IMG/VR virus record: IMGVR_UViG_3300042991_000156
Location: 1 to 39,240 of that record
Strand: one strand, 5' to 3'
Length of the DNA: 39,240 nt
DNA from: a virus
The notes below the pieces were generated by a model. The model was given only the letters and a program-made list of their open reading frames with translations. It searched no databases and was not told where the DNA came from. A program made the position numbers and the translations under genes. Shown here one piece after another: positions 1 through 7,517 of this stretch; positions within the stretch are counted from its first letter, which is position 1; each line of letters starts with the position of its first letter.

Positions 1-354
1 ATGACCGATATTCAGAAATTAGTACACGAACTTGACATTGAGTTAACCGACGTCACGACGCGGGATATTCGCAAAGTAATCGACTACCTCCACTCTCGCG
101 GATACTTGGGTGGTGTGCCTGAATGGCAACCGATTGAGACTGCGCTAAAAGATTGTTGCATTGATACTATTGGGACAATCCAAACGCATGACGGAAAAAA
201 AGTAAAAGTTCGTGTTACTGATGATTATATGTCAGCGAATAGCCCGTACCCATTAACAACAACCTATTTTGAGCATCCTAATGGGTTGACAGGAAATTAT
301 ACAAGAGAAGCGTGGATGCCGATACCCCCCGCGCCGAAAGGAGAAAACAAATGA
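1..354 (+). CDS. Small phage protein, DUF551-like
   Basis: 117 residues. The segment from about residue 40 holds a WQPIETA motif and the C-terminus ends in WMPIPPAP. This pairing brackets the core of many small phage proteins grouped with DUF551, whose function is unknown. The reading frame starts with ATG at the first base of the window, so I cannot see its ribosome binding site, and a longer upstream start is possible. The stop (TGA) overlaps the ATG of the next gene in an ATGA arrangement, which suggests translational coupling at the head of a compact block of small genes. The family assignment rests on the terminal motifs only; the middle of the protein is not recognised. Confidence 0.6.
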   Translation: MTDIQKLVHELDIELTDVTTRDIRKVIDYLHSRGYLGGVPEWQPIETALKDCCIDTIGTIQTHDGKKVKVRVTDDYMSANSPYPLTTTYFEHPNGLTGNYTREAWMPIPPAPKGENK

Positions 355-512
355 TTTGGTTAATTAAATGTCTTGTTTTCGGGCAGTGTTGCCCGCACAC
401 CTATGAAACTTTTGCGAGTGGTGATATAGTGGACGATGATGGGGACTATATCGCAAGGGCCTATCACTGCCGCTGTACTAAATGCGGCGCACTGAAAAAG
501 TTTAAGCTATAG
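351..512 (+). CDS. 53-residue Cys-rich small protein
   Basis: I start this gene at the ATG at 351, behind AAGGAGAAAACAA, rather than at the longer in-frame start at 312, which lies inside the upstream gene and lacks a good Shine-Dalgarno. The product has two Cys-rich patches: CCPH near residue 13 and a C-terminal HCRCTKCGALKK segment. These could together bind one zinc ion, like a treble clef or zinc ribbon. It overlaps the previous stop by four bases and is followed after 10 bases by the next gene, which has an almost identical ribosome site. No function is recognised. Confidence 0.6.
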   Translation: MIWLIKCLVFGQCCPHTYETFASGDIVDDDGDYIARAYHCRCTKCGALKKFKL

Positions 513-522
513 GAGAAAACAA

Positions 523-762
523 ATGTTATTAAAAGATTGGTTCTTTGTACGCTCCGGTAAATACACGGCCATTAACGGAATCGTAGACAGTGAGGGCGGT
601 AAGTTCCCTGAGGGTAGCCGTATCACGACATCGCGTATCGCTAAAATGGATTTCAATAATATGGTCGCTCAGACTAGAAATTCTGTTTATGCGCTAGAAA
701 AACTTGACAAGCTTAAATTAGTAGAGCACACTTTTGCGGATTCCCAATCAATAGGAGTATAG
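523..762 (+). CDS. Hypothetical protein, 79 aa
   Basis: A soluble-looking small protein with no clear motif. It has mixed charge, no membrane segment and no Cys cluster. The start at 523 follows GGAGAAAACAA, the same leader as the gene before it, so the pair is probably translated at similar levels. The next gene begins two bases after the stop. A pattern of short beta-like N-terminal residues followed by a helical C-terminal half (YALEKLDKLKL) is visible, but I do not recognise the family. Confidence 0.55.
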   Translation: MLLKDWFFVRSGKYTAINGIVDSEGGKFPEGSRITTSRIAKMDFNNMVAQTRNSVYALEKLDKLKLVEHTFADSQSIGV

Positions 763-763
763 A

Positions 764-1159
764 ATGAAAGAACCATTCCTGATTTATAACGCTATCAAGA
801 CACCTGATGGGACAATCCTAGTTAGTCGTACCCGTCATGACTACAGAACCCATCTTGACGCCAACGGAAAAGAATATATGGTAGACGGGGGGTTAGACTA
901 TTGCCGCCGCTCTGCTAATGGGGATGAAGTGAATCTCACTATGACGGACGAGCAGCCCCACAGCGTACAACGAGATGTCCTTGACTGGGGCACCTATGGT
1001 GTAAACGGAGACCAGCCATTAAAGCTGATTCCTATTAGTCAAATGAATACGGATCACATAAAAGCTGTGCTTGAAACTCAAAAGTATATGTATGAGGTTT
1101 ATCGTAATTGCATGGAGCAAGAGCTGAAAGAGAGAGAGCTAAATGAAATTTATAATTAA
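764..1159 (+). CDS. Conserved phage hypothetical protein, 131 aa
   Basis: The protein carries a run of features I know from a family of phage hypotheticals: an N-terminal segment with IYNAI.TPDGT, then RTRHDY, a VDGGLDYCRRS block near residue 45, a WGTYGVNGDQPL block near residue 80, and a Glu-rich helical tail. The function of that family is not established. It is preceded by AGGAGTATAGA, with the start two bases after the previous stop. Its 3' end overlaps the next gene by 17 bases, consistent with a tightly coupled early operon. Confidence 0.65.
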   Translation: MKEPFLIYNAIKTPDGTILVSRTRHDYRTHLDANGKEYMVDGGLDYCRRSANGDEVNLTMTDEQPHSVQRDVLDWGTYGVNGDQPLKLIPISQMNTDHIKAVLETQKYMYEVYRNCMEQELKERELNEIYN

Positions 1160-1343
1160 CGGTCTTTTTATTATGGTTCTCATGTCACTTGTGATTACCA
1201 CGATCGAATTTGTCAGAAATCTTACGCAGGATAAAATGAAAGACACATGGATTGTACAGTGTATGATCGAGCTAAACCGCACCGCCGCGGATTGCGGGGT
1301 GTACTATCGCGTGCTGAAGGATCATGAAGATGACAAAAAATAG
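1143..1343 (+). CDS. Small single-pass membrane protein
   Basis: 66 residues with one hydrophobic N-terminal segment (about residues 2-22), followed by a charged region with two Cys residues (about 40 and 51). This layout fits a small inner-membrane protein with its C-terminal part in the cytoplasm or periplasm. The gene starts inside the 3' end of the previous one (Shine-Dalgarno GAGAG at 1130-1139) and its own 3' end overlaps the next gene by 20 bases. The role is unknown; membrane anchoring and position among early small genes would fit a host-takeover or superinfection function, but that is inference. Confidence 0.5.
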   Translation: MKFIINGLFIMVLMSLVITTIEFVRNLTQDKMKDTWIVQCMIELNRTAADCGVYYRVLKDHEDDKK

Positions 1344-1602
1344 TATAAAGACCTGTGTTCAGAACTACCTCATGGCGGGGTATCTCTATAACGCCACAGA
1401 TATTCCCTCCTTCTTAACCGATGCAGAATGGGATGAGTTATGTAAGTTTATTGAGGAATACTGGGACGAGATAACTCACCATCATAAGGGCTATATTCAG
1501 AGAGATACTTTATCTACTGCTACGGCCATGTATATAACTGAGGAGTATCTTCCTACTATCATTAAGTGCTCAGCGAAGCTTAAAGCTAATGCAAAAAGGT
1601 GA
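1324..1602 (+). CDS. Hypothetical protein, 92 aa
   Basis: Rich in aromatic and acidic residues (EWDELCKFIEEYWDEI about residues 38-53) and predicted largely helical. The start at 1324 is read from AAGGATC; an ATG two codons further (1330) sits at a better distance from the same AAGG, so the true start may be 1330. It overlaps the upstream gene by 20 bases. I see no catalytic motif and do not recognise the family. Confidence 0.5.
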   Translation: MKMTKNSIKTCVQNYLMAGYLYNATDIPSFLTDAEWDELCKFIEEYWDEITHHHKGYIQRDTLSTATAMYITEEYLPTIIKCSAKLKANAKR

Positions 1603-1710
1603 CACTTCTGAGGAATATTTAGTGAACATCTCTTTTTCTAGCTAACAAGCGTCTTTTATTATCCAAAAAATGGGAGTACAATAGATGTACAAAAGCCTAA
1701 GGAGAATCCA

Positions 1711-1980
1711 ATGTATTTAAAAGCTAAATGGAATGAGACTAGGGTATCGCCATCCGTGATAGCGCAAGTTGAGGTTGAGGTGGAAGATTTCTTACTCAGC
1801 CATTTTGGGTCTGCGTCTACCGCTTTTAATATGCGGGCTGCTTTCCTACAACAACATTCACCCCCTAATCACCCATGGAACATAGGCTTTAATAAAGCTG
1901 TTGACTTAGCTGTTAGGGGGATCTCTCCTTCAGTGAAGAAACAGATGTCGGTTCCTAAAATATCTTTCTTTGATGAATAA
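1711..1980 (+). CDS. Hypothetical protein, 89 aa
   Basis: Preceded by AAGGAGAATCCA, a strong ribosome site. The upstream 108-base spacer (1603-1710) holds a TACAAT box and the short inverted repeat GTACaatagatGTAC at 1676-1690, but I see no matching -35, so I do not call a promoter there. The protein has a Val/Glu-rich N-terminal strand region and ends in KISFFDE, an acidic-aromatic tail. No membrane segment, no known motif. Confidence 0.5.
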   Translation: MYLKAKWNETRVSPSVIAQVEVEVEDFLLSHFGSASTAFNMRAAFLQQHSPPNHPWNIGFNKAVDLAVRGISPSVKKQMSVPKISFFDE

Positions 1981-2000
1981 TTGATGAGACTATCTTCTCA

Positions 2001-2029
2001 TTGACTTCCAATCTAATTTAATTCACAAT
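2001..2029 (+). promoter_or_regulatory. Candidate sigma70 promoter
   Basis: TTGACT at 2001-2006 and CACAAT at 2024-2029 with a 17-base spacer, in the gap between the 89-residue gene and the small membrane gene at 2060. The -35 matches five of six consensus bases and the -10 four of six. It would start transcription of the nucleotide-metabolism and RNA-repair block about 25 bases before the ribosome site of the 2060 gene. Confidence 0.45.
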
Positions 2030-2059
2030 CTCTATCTATGCTAATCAAAAGGAGGCGAT

Positions 2060-2194
2060 ATGCCCACACCTAGTACACTAGCTATGGACGGAAGAGAAAA
2101 CTATAAGATGGGCTTCGTTGATGGGATTATCGCCTCGTCGGCAGCCTATATAACTCTAACGCTTATCTTCTTATTTATTTGGAGTTACCAATGA
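2060..2194 (+). CDS. 44-residue single-pass membrane protein
   Basis: A short gene that length cut-offs would skip. ATG at 2060 follows AAAAGGAGGCGAT, one of the best ribosome sites in the window. The product has a polar N-terminus with the motif DGRENYKMGFVDG, then a hydrophobic stretch from about residue 24 to 41 that can cross the membrane. Its TGA overlaps the ATG of the next gene (ATGA at 2191-2194), so the two are translationally coupled. Function unknown. Confidence 0.55.
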   Translation: MPTPSTLAMDGRENYKMGFVDGIIASSAAYITLTLIFLFIWSYQ

Positions 2195-2583
2195 CCGGAA
2201 TCAAACACGATAATGAAAAGCCAATGATGGACCTTCTCCCTATGGCGGCGCTCACCGAAGTAGGGAAGGTCTTAACTGAAGGCTCGAAAAAATATTCAAG
2301 GCATAATTGGAGACACGGATTTAAATATTCTCGTTTACAGGCTGCTTTACTTCGGCATTATTCTGCCTTCTCAGAAGGGGAAGATCATGACCCGGAGACT
2401 AAGCTATTGCACTTAGCGCATCTTACTTGTTGTGCTCTTTTTTTATTGGAACACCAAGTAAAAGGGTATGGTGAGGATGATCGGTATGCTACTGGTGTTG
2501 GCCACCCGGCTTTCCCCCAAGGGAAATCACGCTTTGATATGCACCACATGGAACACGGATTACAAGGAGAGAAAAATGGTTGA
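2191..2583 (+). CDS. dATP/dGTP diphosphohydrolase N-terminal-type protein
   Basis: 130 residues. It contains the conserved pattern KHDNEKPMMDLLP at the N-terminus, then KYSRHNWR, LLRHYSAFSEGEDHDPET and HLAHLTCCALFLLE. This matches the phage family described as dATP/dGTP diphosphohydrolase N-terminal (all-alpha NTP-pyrophosphatase-like), which removes selected purine dNTPs from the pool. I use the ATG at 2191, six bases after GGAG, instead of the in-frame TTG at 2179. It overlaps the MazG-like gene by eight bases, and the two all-alpha pyrophosphohydrolases probably act together on nucleotides. Known from the family: the domain and its proposed substrate. Inferred: activity in this phage. Confidence 0.75.
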   Translation: MTGIKHDNEKPMMDLLPMAALTEVGKVLTEGSKKYSRHNWRHGFKYSRLQAALLRHYSAFSEGEDHDPETKLLHLAHLTCCALFLLEHQVKGYGEDDRYATGVGHPAFPQGKSRFDMHHMEHGLQGEKNG

Positions 2584-2989
2584 TAACAAAGCGTTAGATG
2601 AAGCCCAAGAAGAGTACCACATATACAAAGCCGTCTCCCTTTTACAAGAGAAGTGTCACTATGACATGGTAAAACTGGGTTGGTGGACAGACATGAAAAC
2701 GGGGGAAAGCCTACAGGGTAAACGCAATGTAGGAGAAGCAATCGCCCTAATGCACTCCGAGCTATCCGAAGCATTAGAAGCCCACCGTAAGAACCTTATG
2801 GATGATAAGCTCCCCGAGCGTAAGGGCTTAGAGGTTGAATTAGCTGATACCCTTCTTCGTATCTTTGACTTTGCGGGTGGATTTGATTTAGATCTAGCCG
2901 GGGCGATGATCGACAAGATGGCATATAACCGTAATCGGGCAGACCACAAATTAGAGAATCGTATTAAAGACGGTGGAAAGGCATTTTAA
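2576..2989 (+). CDS. MazG-like nucleotide pyrophosphohydrolase
   Basis: 137 residues from the ATG at 2576 (AAGGAGAGAAAA upstream); longer in-frame starts lie inside the previous gene. The MazG-type metal-binding motifs are visible: EAIALMHSELSEALEAHRK (about residues 48-66) with the EE-type pair, and EVELADTLLRIFDFAGGF (about residues 80-97) with the E..D pair. MazG-family enzymes hydrolyse NTPs or dNTPs to the monophosphate plus pyrophosphate. Phage versions have been linked both to clearing host nucleotides and to (p)ppGpp, so the substrate here is open. It is followed three bases later by the RNA ligase. Confidence 0.8.
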   Translation: MVDNKALDEAQEEYHIYKAVSLLQEKCHYDMVKLGWWTDMKTGESLQGKRNVGEAIALMHSELSEALEAHRKNLMDDKLPERKGLEVELADTLLRIFDFAGGFDLDLAGAMIDKMAYNRNRADHKLENRIKDGGKAF

Positions 2990-2992
2990 ATC

Positions 2993-4015
2993 ATGACTGA
3001 ACGTAAATTAGTAACTCACCGAGTTATCAAAGATATCCTCCCTATTGAGGGTGCAGACCTTATCGAGTTAGCTATCGTGGATGGCTGGCAGTGCGTCGTT
3101 AAAAGGGGAGAGTTTAAAGTAGGCGATATAGGGGTTTATTTTGAAGTTGATAGCTTCTTGCCTATTAAACCTGAGTATGAGTTTCTACGTAAAGGGGGAT
3201 ACAAAGTTGTTGAAGGTTTAGGTGAAGGCTTCCACCTTCGTACAATCAAATTAAAGGGCAAGCTCAGTCAGGGGTTACTCCTTCCTTTACCACCCAGTGA
3301 GCTGCCTTTACTTGGAGAAGACCTTTCTGAAATCTATGGTGTTCGTAAATATGAGAAGCCAATCCCCACTCAATTAGAAGGAAAAGTTAAGGGCAACTTC
3401 CCTGATTTCCTTCGTAAGACAGATCAAGAGCGGGTGCAAAACTTAGACGATACCTCTAAGATTGCGGGGTATACGTTCGAGACAACCCTTAAGCTAGATG
3501 GGTCCTCAATGACGGTATACGTCAGGAATGGCTATATCGGGGTATGCTCTCGTAACCTTGAATTGGATATGGCGGATGAGAGTACTTCCTTTGTGAAGAC
3601 AGCTCACACTTCGGGGGCCTTCGCTGCGTTAGATGTCTTCTACAACGAAACCAGCGGGAATATCGCCTTACAGGGTGAGCTCATGGGTCCGGGTGTTCAA
3701 GGCAACCGTGAAGATCTTCCCTCCTTGCAATTCTTTGTATTTGATATATGGGACATTGATAGACAAGAGTATCTCCCCCCGAAGGGTAGAGAGAAGCTAG
3801 TCCTTGATTTGGGGTTAACTCCTGTGCCTATTTTAGGGGAAACCACTTATGACAGTGACGTTACCTTAGGAGAGATCCTAGAGAATGAGTTAGCTTTTGC
3901 AGAACAAATCCCCTCCCTTAAACACGCCATTGCTGAAGGTATCGTTCAAAAGAGATCTGACGGTAAGTTCTCGTTTAAAGCTATTAATAATAAGTTTTTA
4001 TTAAGTGAGGGATAA
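2993..4015 (+). CDS. RNA ligase, DraRnl (Rnl5)-like
   Basis: 340 residues. An N-terminal domain of about 120 residues of OB-fold type precedes the nucleotidyltransferase core, the order seen in the Deinococcus RNA ligase rather than T4 Rnl1 or Rnl2. Motif I is KLDGS with the adenylated Lys at about 167. Further motifs are CSRN (about 187), GELMGPGVQGN and FVFDIW (about 235-255), EGIVQK (motif IV, about 318) and FSFKAINNKFLL (motif V, at the C-terminus). The enzyme seals 3'-OH/5'-phosphate RNA ends using ATP. The stop shares a base with the kinase start (TAATG), so ligase and end-healing kinase are co-translated as an RNA-repair pair. Confidence 0.85.
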   Translation: MTERKLVTHRVIKDILPIEGADLIELAIVDGWQCVVKRGEFKVGDIGVYFEVDSFLPIKPEYEFLRKGGYKVVEGLGEGFHLRTIKLKGKLSQGLLLPLPPSELPLLGEDLSEIYGVRKYEKPIPTQLEGKVKGNFPDFLRKTDQERVQNLDDTSKIAGYTFETTLKLDGSSMTVYVRNGYIGVCSRNLELDMADESTSFVKTAHTSGAFAALDVFYNETSGNIALQGELMGPGVQGNREDLPSLQFFVFDIWDIDRQEYLPPKGREKLVLDLGLTPVPILGETTYDSDVTLGEILENELAFAEQIPSLKHAIAEGIVQKRSDGKFSFKAINNKFLLSEG

Positions 4016-4542
4016 TGCAAAAATTAGTATTCATTCTTTGTGGGCTTCCCGGATCGGGGAAGTCTACTTGGCGAGAACGGTTTGTGGCTGAGTTCGACCC
4101 AAACGAAAATCCATATACGGTATCCACAGATGATGTCGTAGAAGAATGGGCTAAGCAATTAAATCAAACTTACGCGGAGACTTGGCTTCAAATGCGAGAG
4201 CAATTAGAGCCTATGCTTATGGCGCAGATGTGCGAGGCGATGAAGCACAACATTGTAGTGATTGATTCTACCAACTTATCTAAAGCCAAACGGGATCGTA
4301 TAAAGCAGATATTAGGTAGGGAGCCGCAATACTTTATTGTTGACTTTACCGAGGTATTATTCGATACCCTCCTTGAGCGAAACGCAAAGCGCAAACTAAA
4401 AGGCCGAGACATACCTATTGAGATTCTGCGCCATATGGAGGATACGTCGGATACCCCAACGATACTAGAAGGGACTATTTTACGAGCCGGGAGTGTGTCA
4501 GAGATAAGACAAGTCACGTCAAAATTATATATAAACGATTAG
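4015..4542 (+). CDS. Polynucleotide kinase-like P-loop kinase
   Basis: 175 residues with Walker A GLPGSGKS (Gly10-Ser17), a DSTNLS strand-loop segment (about residue 84) that aligns with the catalytic region of the T4 Pnk kinase domain, and an Arg-rich lid (LLERNAKRKLKGRDI, about 120-135). It lacks a C-terminal HAD phosphatase domain, so it would phosphorylate 5' ends but not remove 2',3'-cyclic phosphates; that step would need another enzyme. Directly coupled to the RNA ligase upstream. Alternative: a general zeta-toxin or AAA_33-type kinase, but the partner gene favours RNA end healing. Confidence 0.75.
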   Translation: MQKLVFILCGLPGSGKSTWRERFVAEFDPNENPYTVSTDDVVEEWAKQLNQTYAETWLQMREQLEPMLMAQMCEAMKHNIVVIDSTNLSKAKRDRIKQILGREPQYFIVDFTEVLFDTLLERNAKRKLKGRDIPIEILRHMEDTSDTPTILEGTILRAGSVSEIRQVTSKLYIND

Positions 4543-4551
4543 GAGATAGCG

Positions 4552-4875
4552 ATGATCCAATTAAAAGAGGATATTAAAGAGGTATTAGCTTGTAGCAATT
4601 TTACCTTTATAAAGTTTGAATCTGATACTTGCCCCCAGTGTAGGGCTATGTCTCCTATTATGGATGACCTTGAAAAGCTATACTCTAAGATTGATTTCTA
4701 CTCCATCAACTTAGATGATACTTACGAGGAAGCTGCCGCGTATGGGGTTAGAGCTCTTCCTACCTTTCTCCTTTTAGAGCAAGGCAAAGTAATGGGCCGC
4801 CTTCATGGGGTTCATCCCTTAGCTTCTACCCAAATGCTTATTGCTTCTTCTTTTTCTGAACCAGATTTAATGTAA
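4552..4875 (+). CDS. Thioredoxin-like protein
   Basis: 107 residues, full thioredoxin length. Active-site motif DTCPQC (Cys27, Cys30), with Gln in place of the usual Gly-Pro pair of host thioredoxins, and the cis-proline loop ALPTF near residue 76. It would act as a cytoplasmic dithiol reductant. A likely partner is the phage ribonucleotide reductase (nrdA at 14.6 kb has the C-terminal CIAC pair that accepts such electrons). Recruitment as a polymerase processivity factor, as T7 does with host thioredoxin, is possible but the polymerase shows no obvious thioredoxin-binding insert. Preceded by AGGAGATAGCG. Confidence 0.85.
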   Translation: MIQLKEDIKEVLACSNFTFIKFESDTCPQCRAMSPIMDDLEKLYSKIDFYSINLDDTYEEAAAYGVRALPTFLLLEQGKVMGRLHGVHPLASTQMLIASSFSEPDLM

Positions 4876-4885
4876 AGGTAAAATT

Positions 4886-5368
4886 ATGCGCCCGGTATAT
4901 GAGTCGGCTAAAGATAGAAAAGCCGAAAGATTTTTCATGTTTCTTTTTCCTGAGTATGTAAAAGTACCTAAGGCTTATGGGTTTGATTTCTTATATCAAA
5001 GTGATGTAGGTGAGATTTACATTAATGAGTTGAAGGTGCGCAGCTACTCTAAAGATCAAGTTCCAGATGGGAGATTGATCCTATCATATAATAAAGTACT
5101 TGAGATGCAACGGTTTCCCGCTGCGGGTAAACGGATTACGTTCCTGTTGACAGACGGGATGTATACTGTCAGTGTAGATGACTGCGTGAGGACGGATGTG
5201 AATAACGACTTTCCGAGATTGACCTTCGCGGGGCGTACAGATAGAAACGATTGGCAGGATAGAGAGCCCTGTGTTCAGTATGATGTTAGTAAGCTACGCC
5301 GGATTAAATCGAAGGAAGAGATTGTAGAAGCTTGGAAGATATTTGAGGAGAAGGAAAAGACATTATGA
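4886..5368 (+). CDS. Hypothetical protein, possible PD-(D/E)XK nuclease
   Basis: 160 residues. The stretch from about residue 30 to 50 runs FDFLYQS...IYINELKVR, with an Asp followed about 15 residues later by ELK. This spacing matches the D...ExK core of PD-(D/E)XK nucleases, followed by a helix with a conserved-looking K/Q (about residues 65-75). No further family signature is recognised, so the nuclease call is inference from motif spacing. It lies between thioredoxin and the helicase block and overlaps the next gene by ATGA. Confidence 0.45.
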   Translation: MRPVYESAKDRKAERFFMFLFPEYVKVPKAYGFDFLYQSDVGEIYINELKVRSYSKDQVPDGRLILSYNKVLEMQRFPAAGKRITFLLTDGMYTVSVDDCVRTDVNNDFPRLTFAGRTDRNDWQDREPCVQYDVSKLRRIKSKEEIVEAWKIFEEKEKTL

Positions 5369-5592
5369 GTATGCCAGACACCTTAACAATTTATAAAGCA
5401 TCTTTTGGAGAAGATGGATTTCTTCTCTCTTTTATCGAACCCCTGTTCGGTGCAAAGGAGGAAGAGGAGTACATAAAGATGTCCAGCTTTAATGGGCTGT
5501 ATGGGAAGTACGTAAGAGCATTCGACAATAAAGAGGAATTAATGCAAGCAAATAGCCGAGTTAAGGGGGATGAAAGTGGGCCAACTACTTAA
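5365..5592 (+). CDS. Hypothetical protein, 75 aa
   Basis: Acidic small protein with a KEEEEYIKM segment in the middle. Its ATG overlaps the stop of the previous gene (ATGA), and its 3' end overlaps the start of the primase-helicase by 23 bases, so it is embedded in a translationally coupled string. No motif recognised. Confidence 0.5.
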   Translation: MSMPDTLTIYKASFGEDGFLLSFIEPLFGAKEEEEYIKMSSFNGLYGKYVRAFDNKEELMQANSRVKGDESGPTT

Positions 5593-7516
5593 AGCAGGTT
5601 TATCCTGTCCTAAATGCGGATCAACAGATGCCGGAATGCTATACAAAAATAGAAATCCTGAAACACAACAGGATTTTTACTTATTCTCTTGTAACTCAAG
5701 TAAACATGACCAAACAGACGGAGTATGGACGATGCCTGTAGTTGATCCCGATAATCACGAAGAAGAGATTACCTCTAAATTGAATGGAACATTCCAAATG
5801 GATGAAGACACCGTAATCGACGCTCCCCCTCAAGACGATCACGTTATCGGTCTTATTGAGGGTGGCGAATACCTGACACTTAATAACGCTAAGCATCCTT
5901 GGGGTGTCCGGCATATCACTGCGGATACGTGCAAACGCTATGGAGTTAAGTACAAAGAACTTCCCTTTTCGCGTAACCAATATGTAGCACACAAAGCCGA
6001 GGCTTCTGGCCTTTCAGTATACCAACCCGCAATGATATTTCCTAACTATGACGAAAAAGGAAAGCTTATTGGGCAGAAGGTTCGTAGCTTAAATCCCGTT
6101 ACAGGGGAACGCACCTTTGATTGGTATAAAGCCACAGAACAATTCTCCGCTCAACGTACCTTCTTTGGCCAGAATTTATGGCTATCTGAAAAGTATCATG
6201 GCAAGAAATTGGTAATCACTTTTGGTGAATTCGATGCTATGGCTTTGTATCAGATGACGGGGGAGCAGTATTGCGTTATCTCCGTTCCTGATGGGGATAC
6301 ATCTTTACGGGTACTCGCTGAGCGGTATTACAACTGGATGAATAAGTTTTCTGAAGTCATTTTCGTTCCGGACAATGACCCTTCAGGGGGTTGCCTTAAA
6401 TGCGTACAGCCTATCGCAGCAAAGTTTCCACGTAAGGCGAAGATCGTTAATTTGGTTAAGTATAAAGATCCTTGCGATTACTTAGCTAATTCGGATTTGC
6501 AAACATTTCGGGAAGAATTCTTTTCTGCTCAGGCTTTCACGCCTCAGAACATTGTCCCTTTGTCGTCTCAGAAACGCTTGCTGCTCGAAGATCCTCCGAA
6601 GCCTGTAGCGGATTATCCCTTCGAAGGCATGAACAAAATGCTAGGTGGTATCTGGCCCGGAGAACTTGTAACTCTTAAGGCGCGTCCCGGTCAAGGGAAA
6701 AGCTCTCTTATGAACGAGATTGCCCATCACTTATTCAGAACTACGGATGCTCGTGTAGGGATGATCTATTTAGAAGAATCCAAACGTGATTTGGTATTTC
6801 GTTTAGTGGGTATGGAGCTTAATCAGAATATGAAACTGAAGGGGACTAATCTGCAAGATCCTTCTATCGCCCTTGCGTTTGACACCCTCACACAGCCTGA
6901 GCGGTTCTTTATTGTCGATCATTGGGGCGCTTGCTCTTCTGACTTCATTGAAGAGAAGATCACTGAATTGGTATTAGCCTCTGGATGCCAGTTCATCTTC
7001 TTCGATCACATCTCTATGGCTATTACGGATGAAACCAATAAAGATGAACGTATTGCATTAGATCGGTTAGTCGCCTCTATTAAATCCTTAACTGTGGGTA
7101 TACTTGATTATGATGATGCGGGTAAGCCTATTGAACGGCATCCAACTATATTTATGGTCACCCATGTTAATGACGATGGCAAACCTCGCGGCTCTCGTGC
7201 GGCATTACAGTTGTCTAATACGGTGATTGATCTGGAGCGAGATGCTACAGCTAAGTCAGCGGTGGAACGTAATACGTTGCGCGTTACGATAGAGAAGAAC
7301 CGTCAATTAGGCGAGACAGGTGTAGCGTCTCTTTTATATTACACGAAAGAGACCGCCCGTTTAACGGAGATCCAAGAAGGGGAGCAGATGCCTGAGGATC
7401 AGCAAAAGGATGTGCCAGTAATGGATAACACACGCTTAGGGCAGGAGATGGCGAATACTAAACCTTACTTTGTAGTAGGTAAGAACTATGTAGCAACTAA
7501 AAAGGAAGGGAAATAA
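5570..7516 (+). CDS. Primase-helicase, T7 gp4-like
   Basis: 648 residues with the full two-domain layout. An N-terminal zinc-binding domain has CPKC (Cys13, Cys16) and a second cluster CNSSKH (Cys41, His46). A TOPRIM primase core has GEFDA (Glu220) and VPDNDPSG (Asp268, Asp270). A RecA-like hexameric helicase domain has Walker A ARPGQGKSS (Lys377), Walker B FFDHIS (about 478) and the later motif GSRAALQLSNTVIDLERD. It makes RNA primers and unwinds the fork ahead of the DNA polymerase encoded 0.5 kb downstream. The second metal site looks like Cys/His rather than the four Cys of T7. Start behind AAGGGGG inside the upstream gene. Confidence 0.9.
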   Translation: MKVGQLLKAGLSCPKCGSTDAGMLYKNRNPETQQDFYLFSCNSSKHDQTDGVWTMPVVDPDNHEEEITSKLNGTFQMDEDTVIDAPPQDDHVIGLIEGGEYLTLNNAKHPWGVRHITADTCKRYGVKYKELPFSRNQYVAHKAEASGLSVYQPAMIFPNYDEKGKLIGQKVRSLNPVTGERTFDWYKATEQFSAQRTFFGQNLWLSEKYHGKKLVITFGEFDAMALYQMTGEQYCVISVPDGDTSLRVLAERYYNWMNKFSEVIFVPDNDPSGGCLKCVQPIAAKFPRKAKIVNLVKYKDPCDYLANSDLQTFREEFFSAQAFTPQNIVPLSSQKRLLLEDPPKPVADYPFEGMNKMLGGIWPGELVTLKARPGQGKSSLMNEIAHHLFRTTDARVGMIYLEESKRDLVFRLVGMELNQNMKLKGTNLQDPSIALAFDTLTQPERFFIVDHWGACSSDFIEEKITELVLASGCQFIFFDHISMAITDETNKDERIALDRLVASIKSLTVGILDYDDAGKPIERHPTIFMVTHVNDDGKPRGSRAALQLSNTVIDLERDATAKSAVERNTLRVTIEKNRQLGETGVASLLYYTKETARLTEIQEGEQMPEDQQKDVPVMDNTRLGQEMANTKPYFVVGKNYVATKKEGK

Positions 7517-7517
7517 C

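Noticed and set aside
1603-1710. Promoter at TACAAT (1678-1683)
   Set aside because: No plausible -35 at 16-18 bases upstream.
2385-2949. Minus-strand frames opposite the dNTP hydrolase and MazG-like genes
   Set aside because: The plus-strand proteins have clear family motifs and coupled starts; the antisense frames have none.
4188-4517. Minus-strand frame opposite the polynucleotide kinase
   Set aside because: Pure antisense shadow of a gene with a clear Walker A motif.
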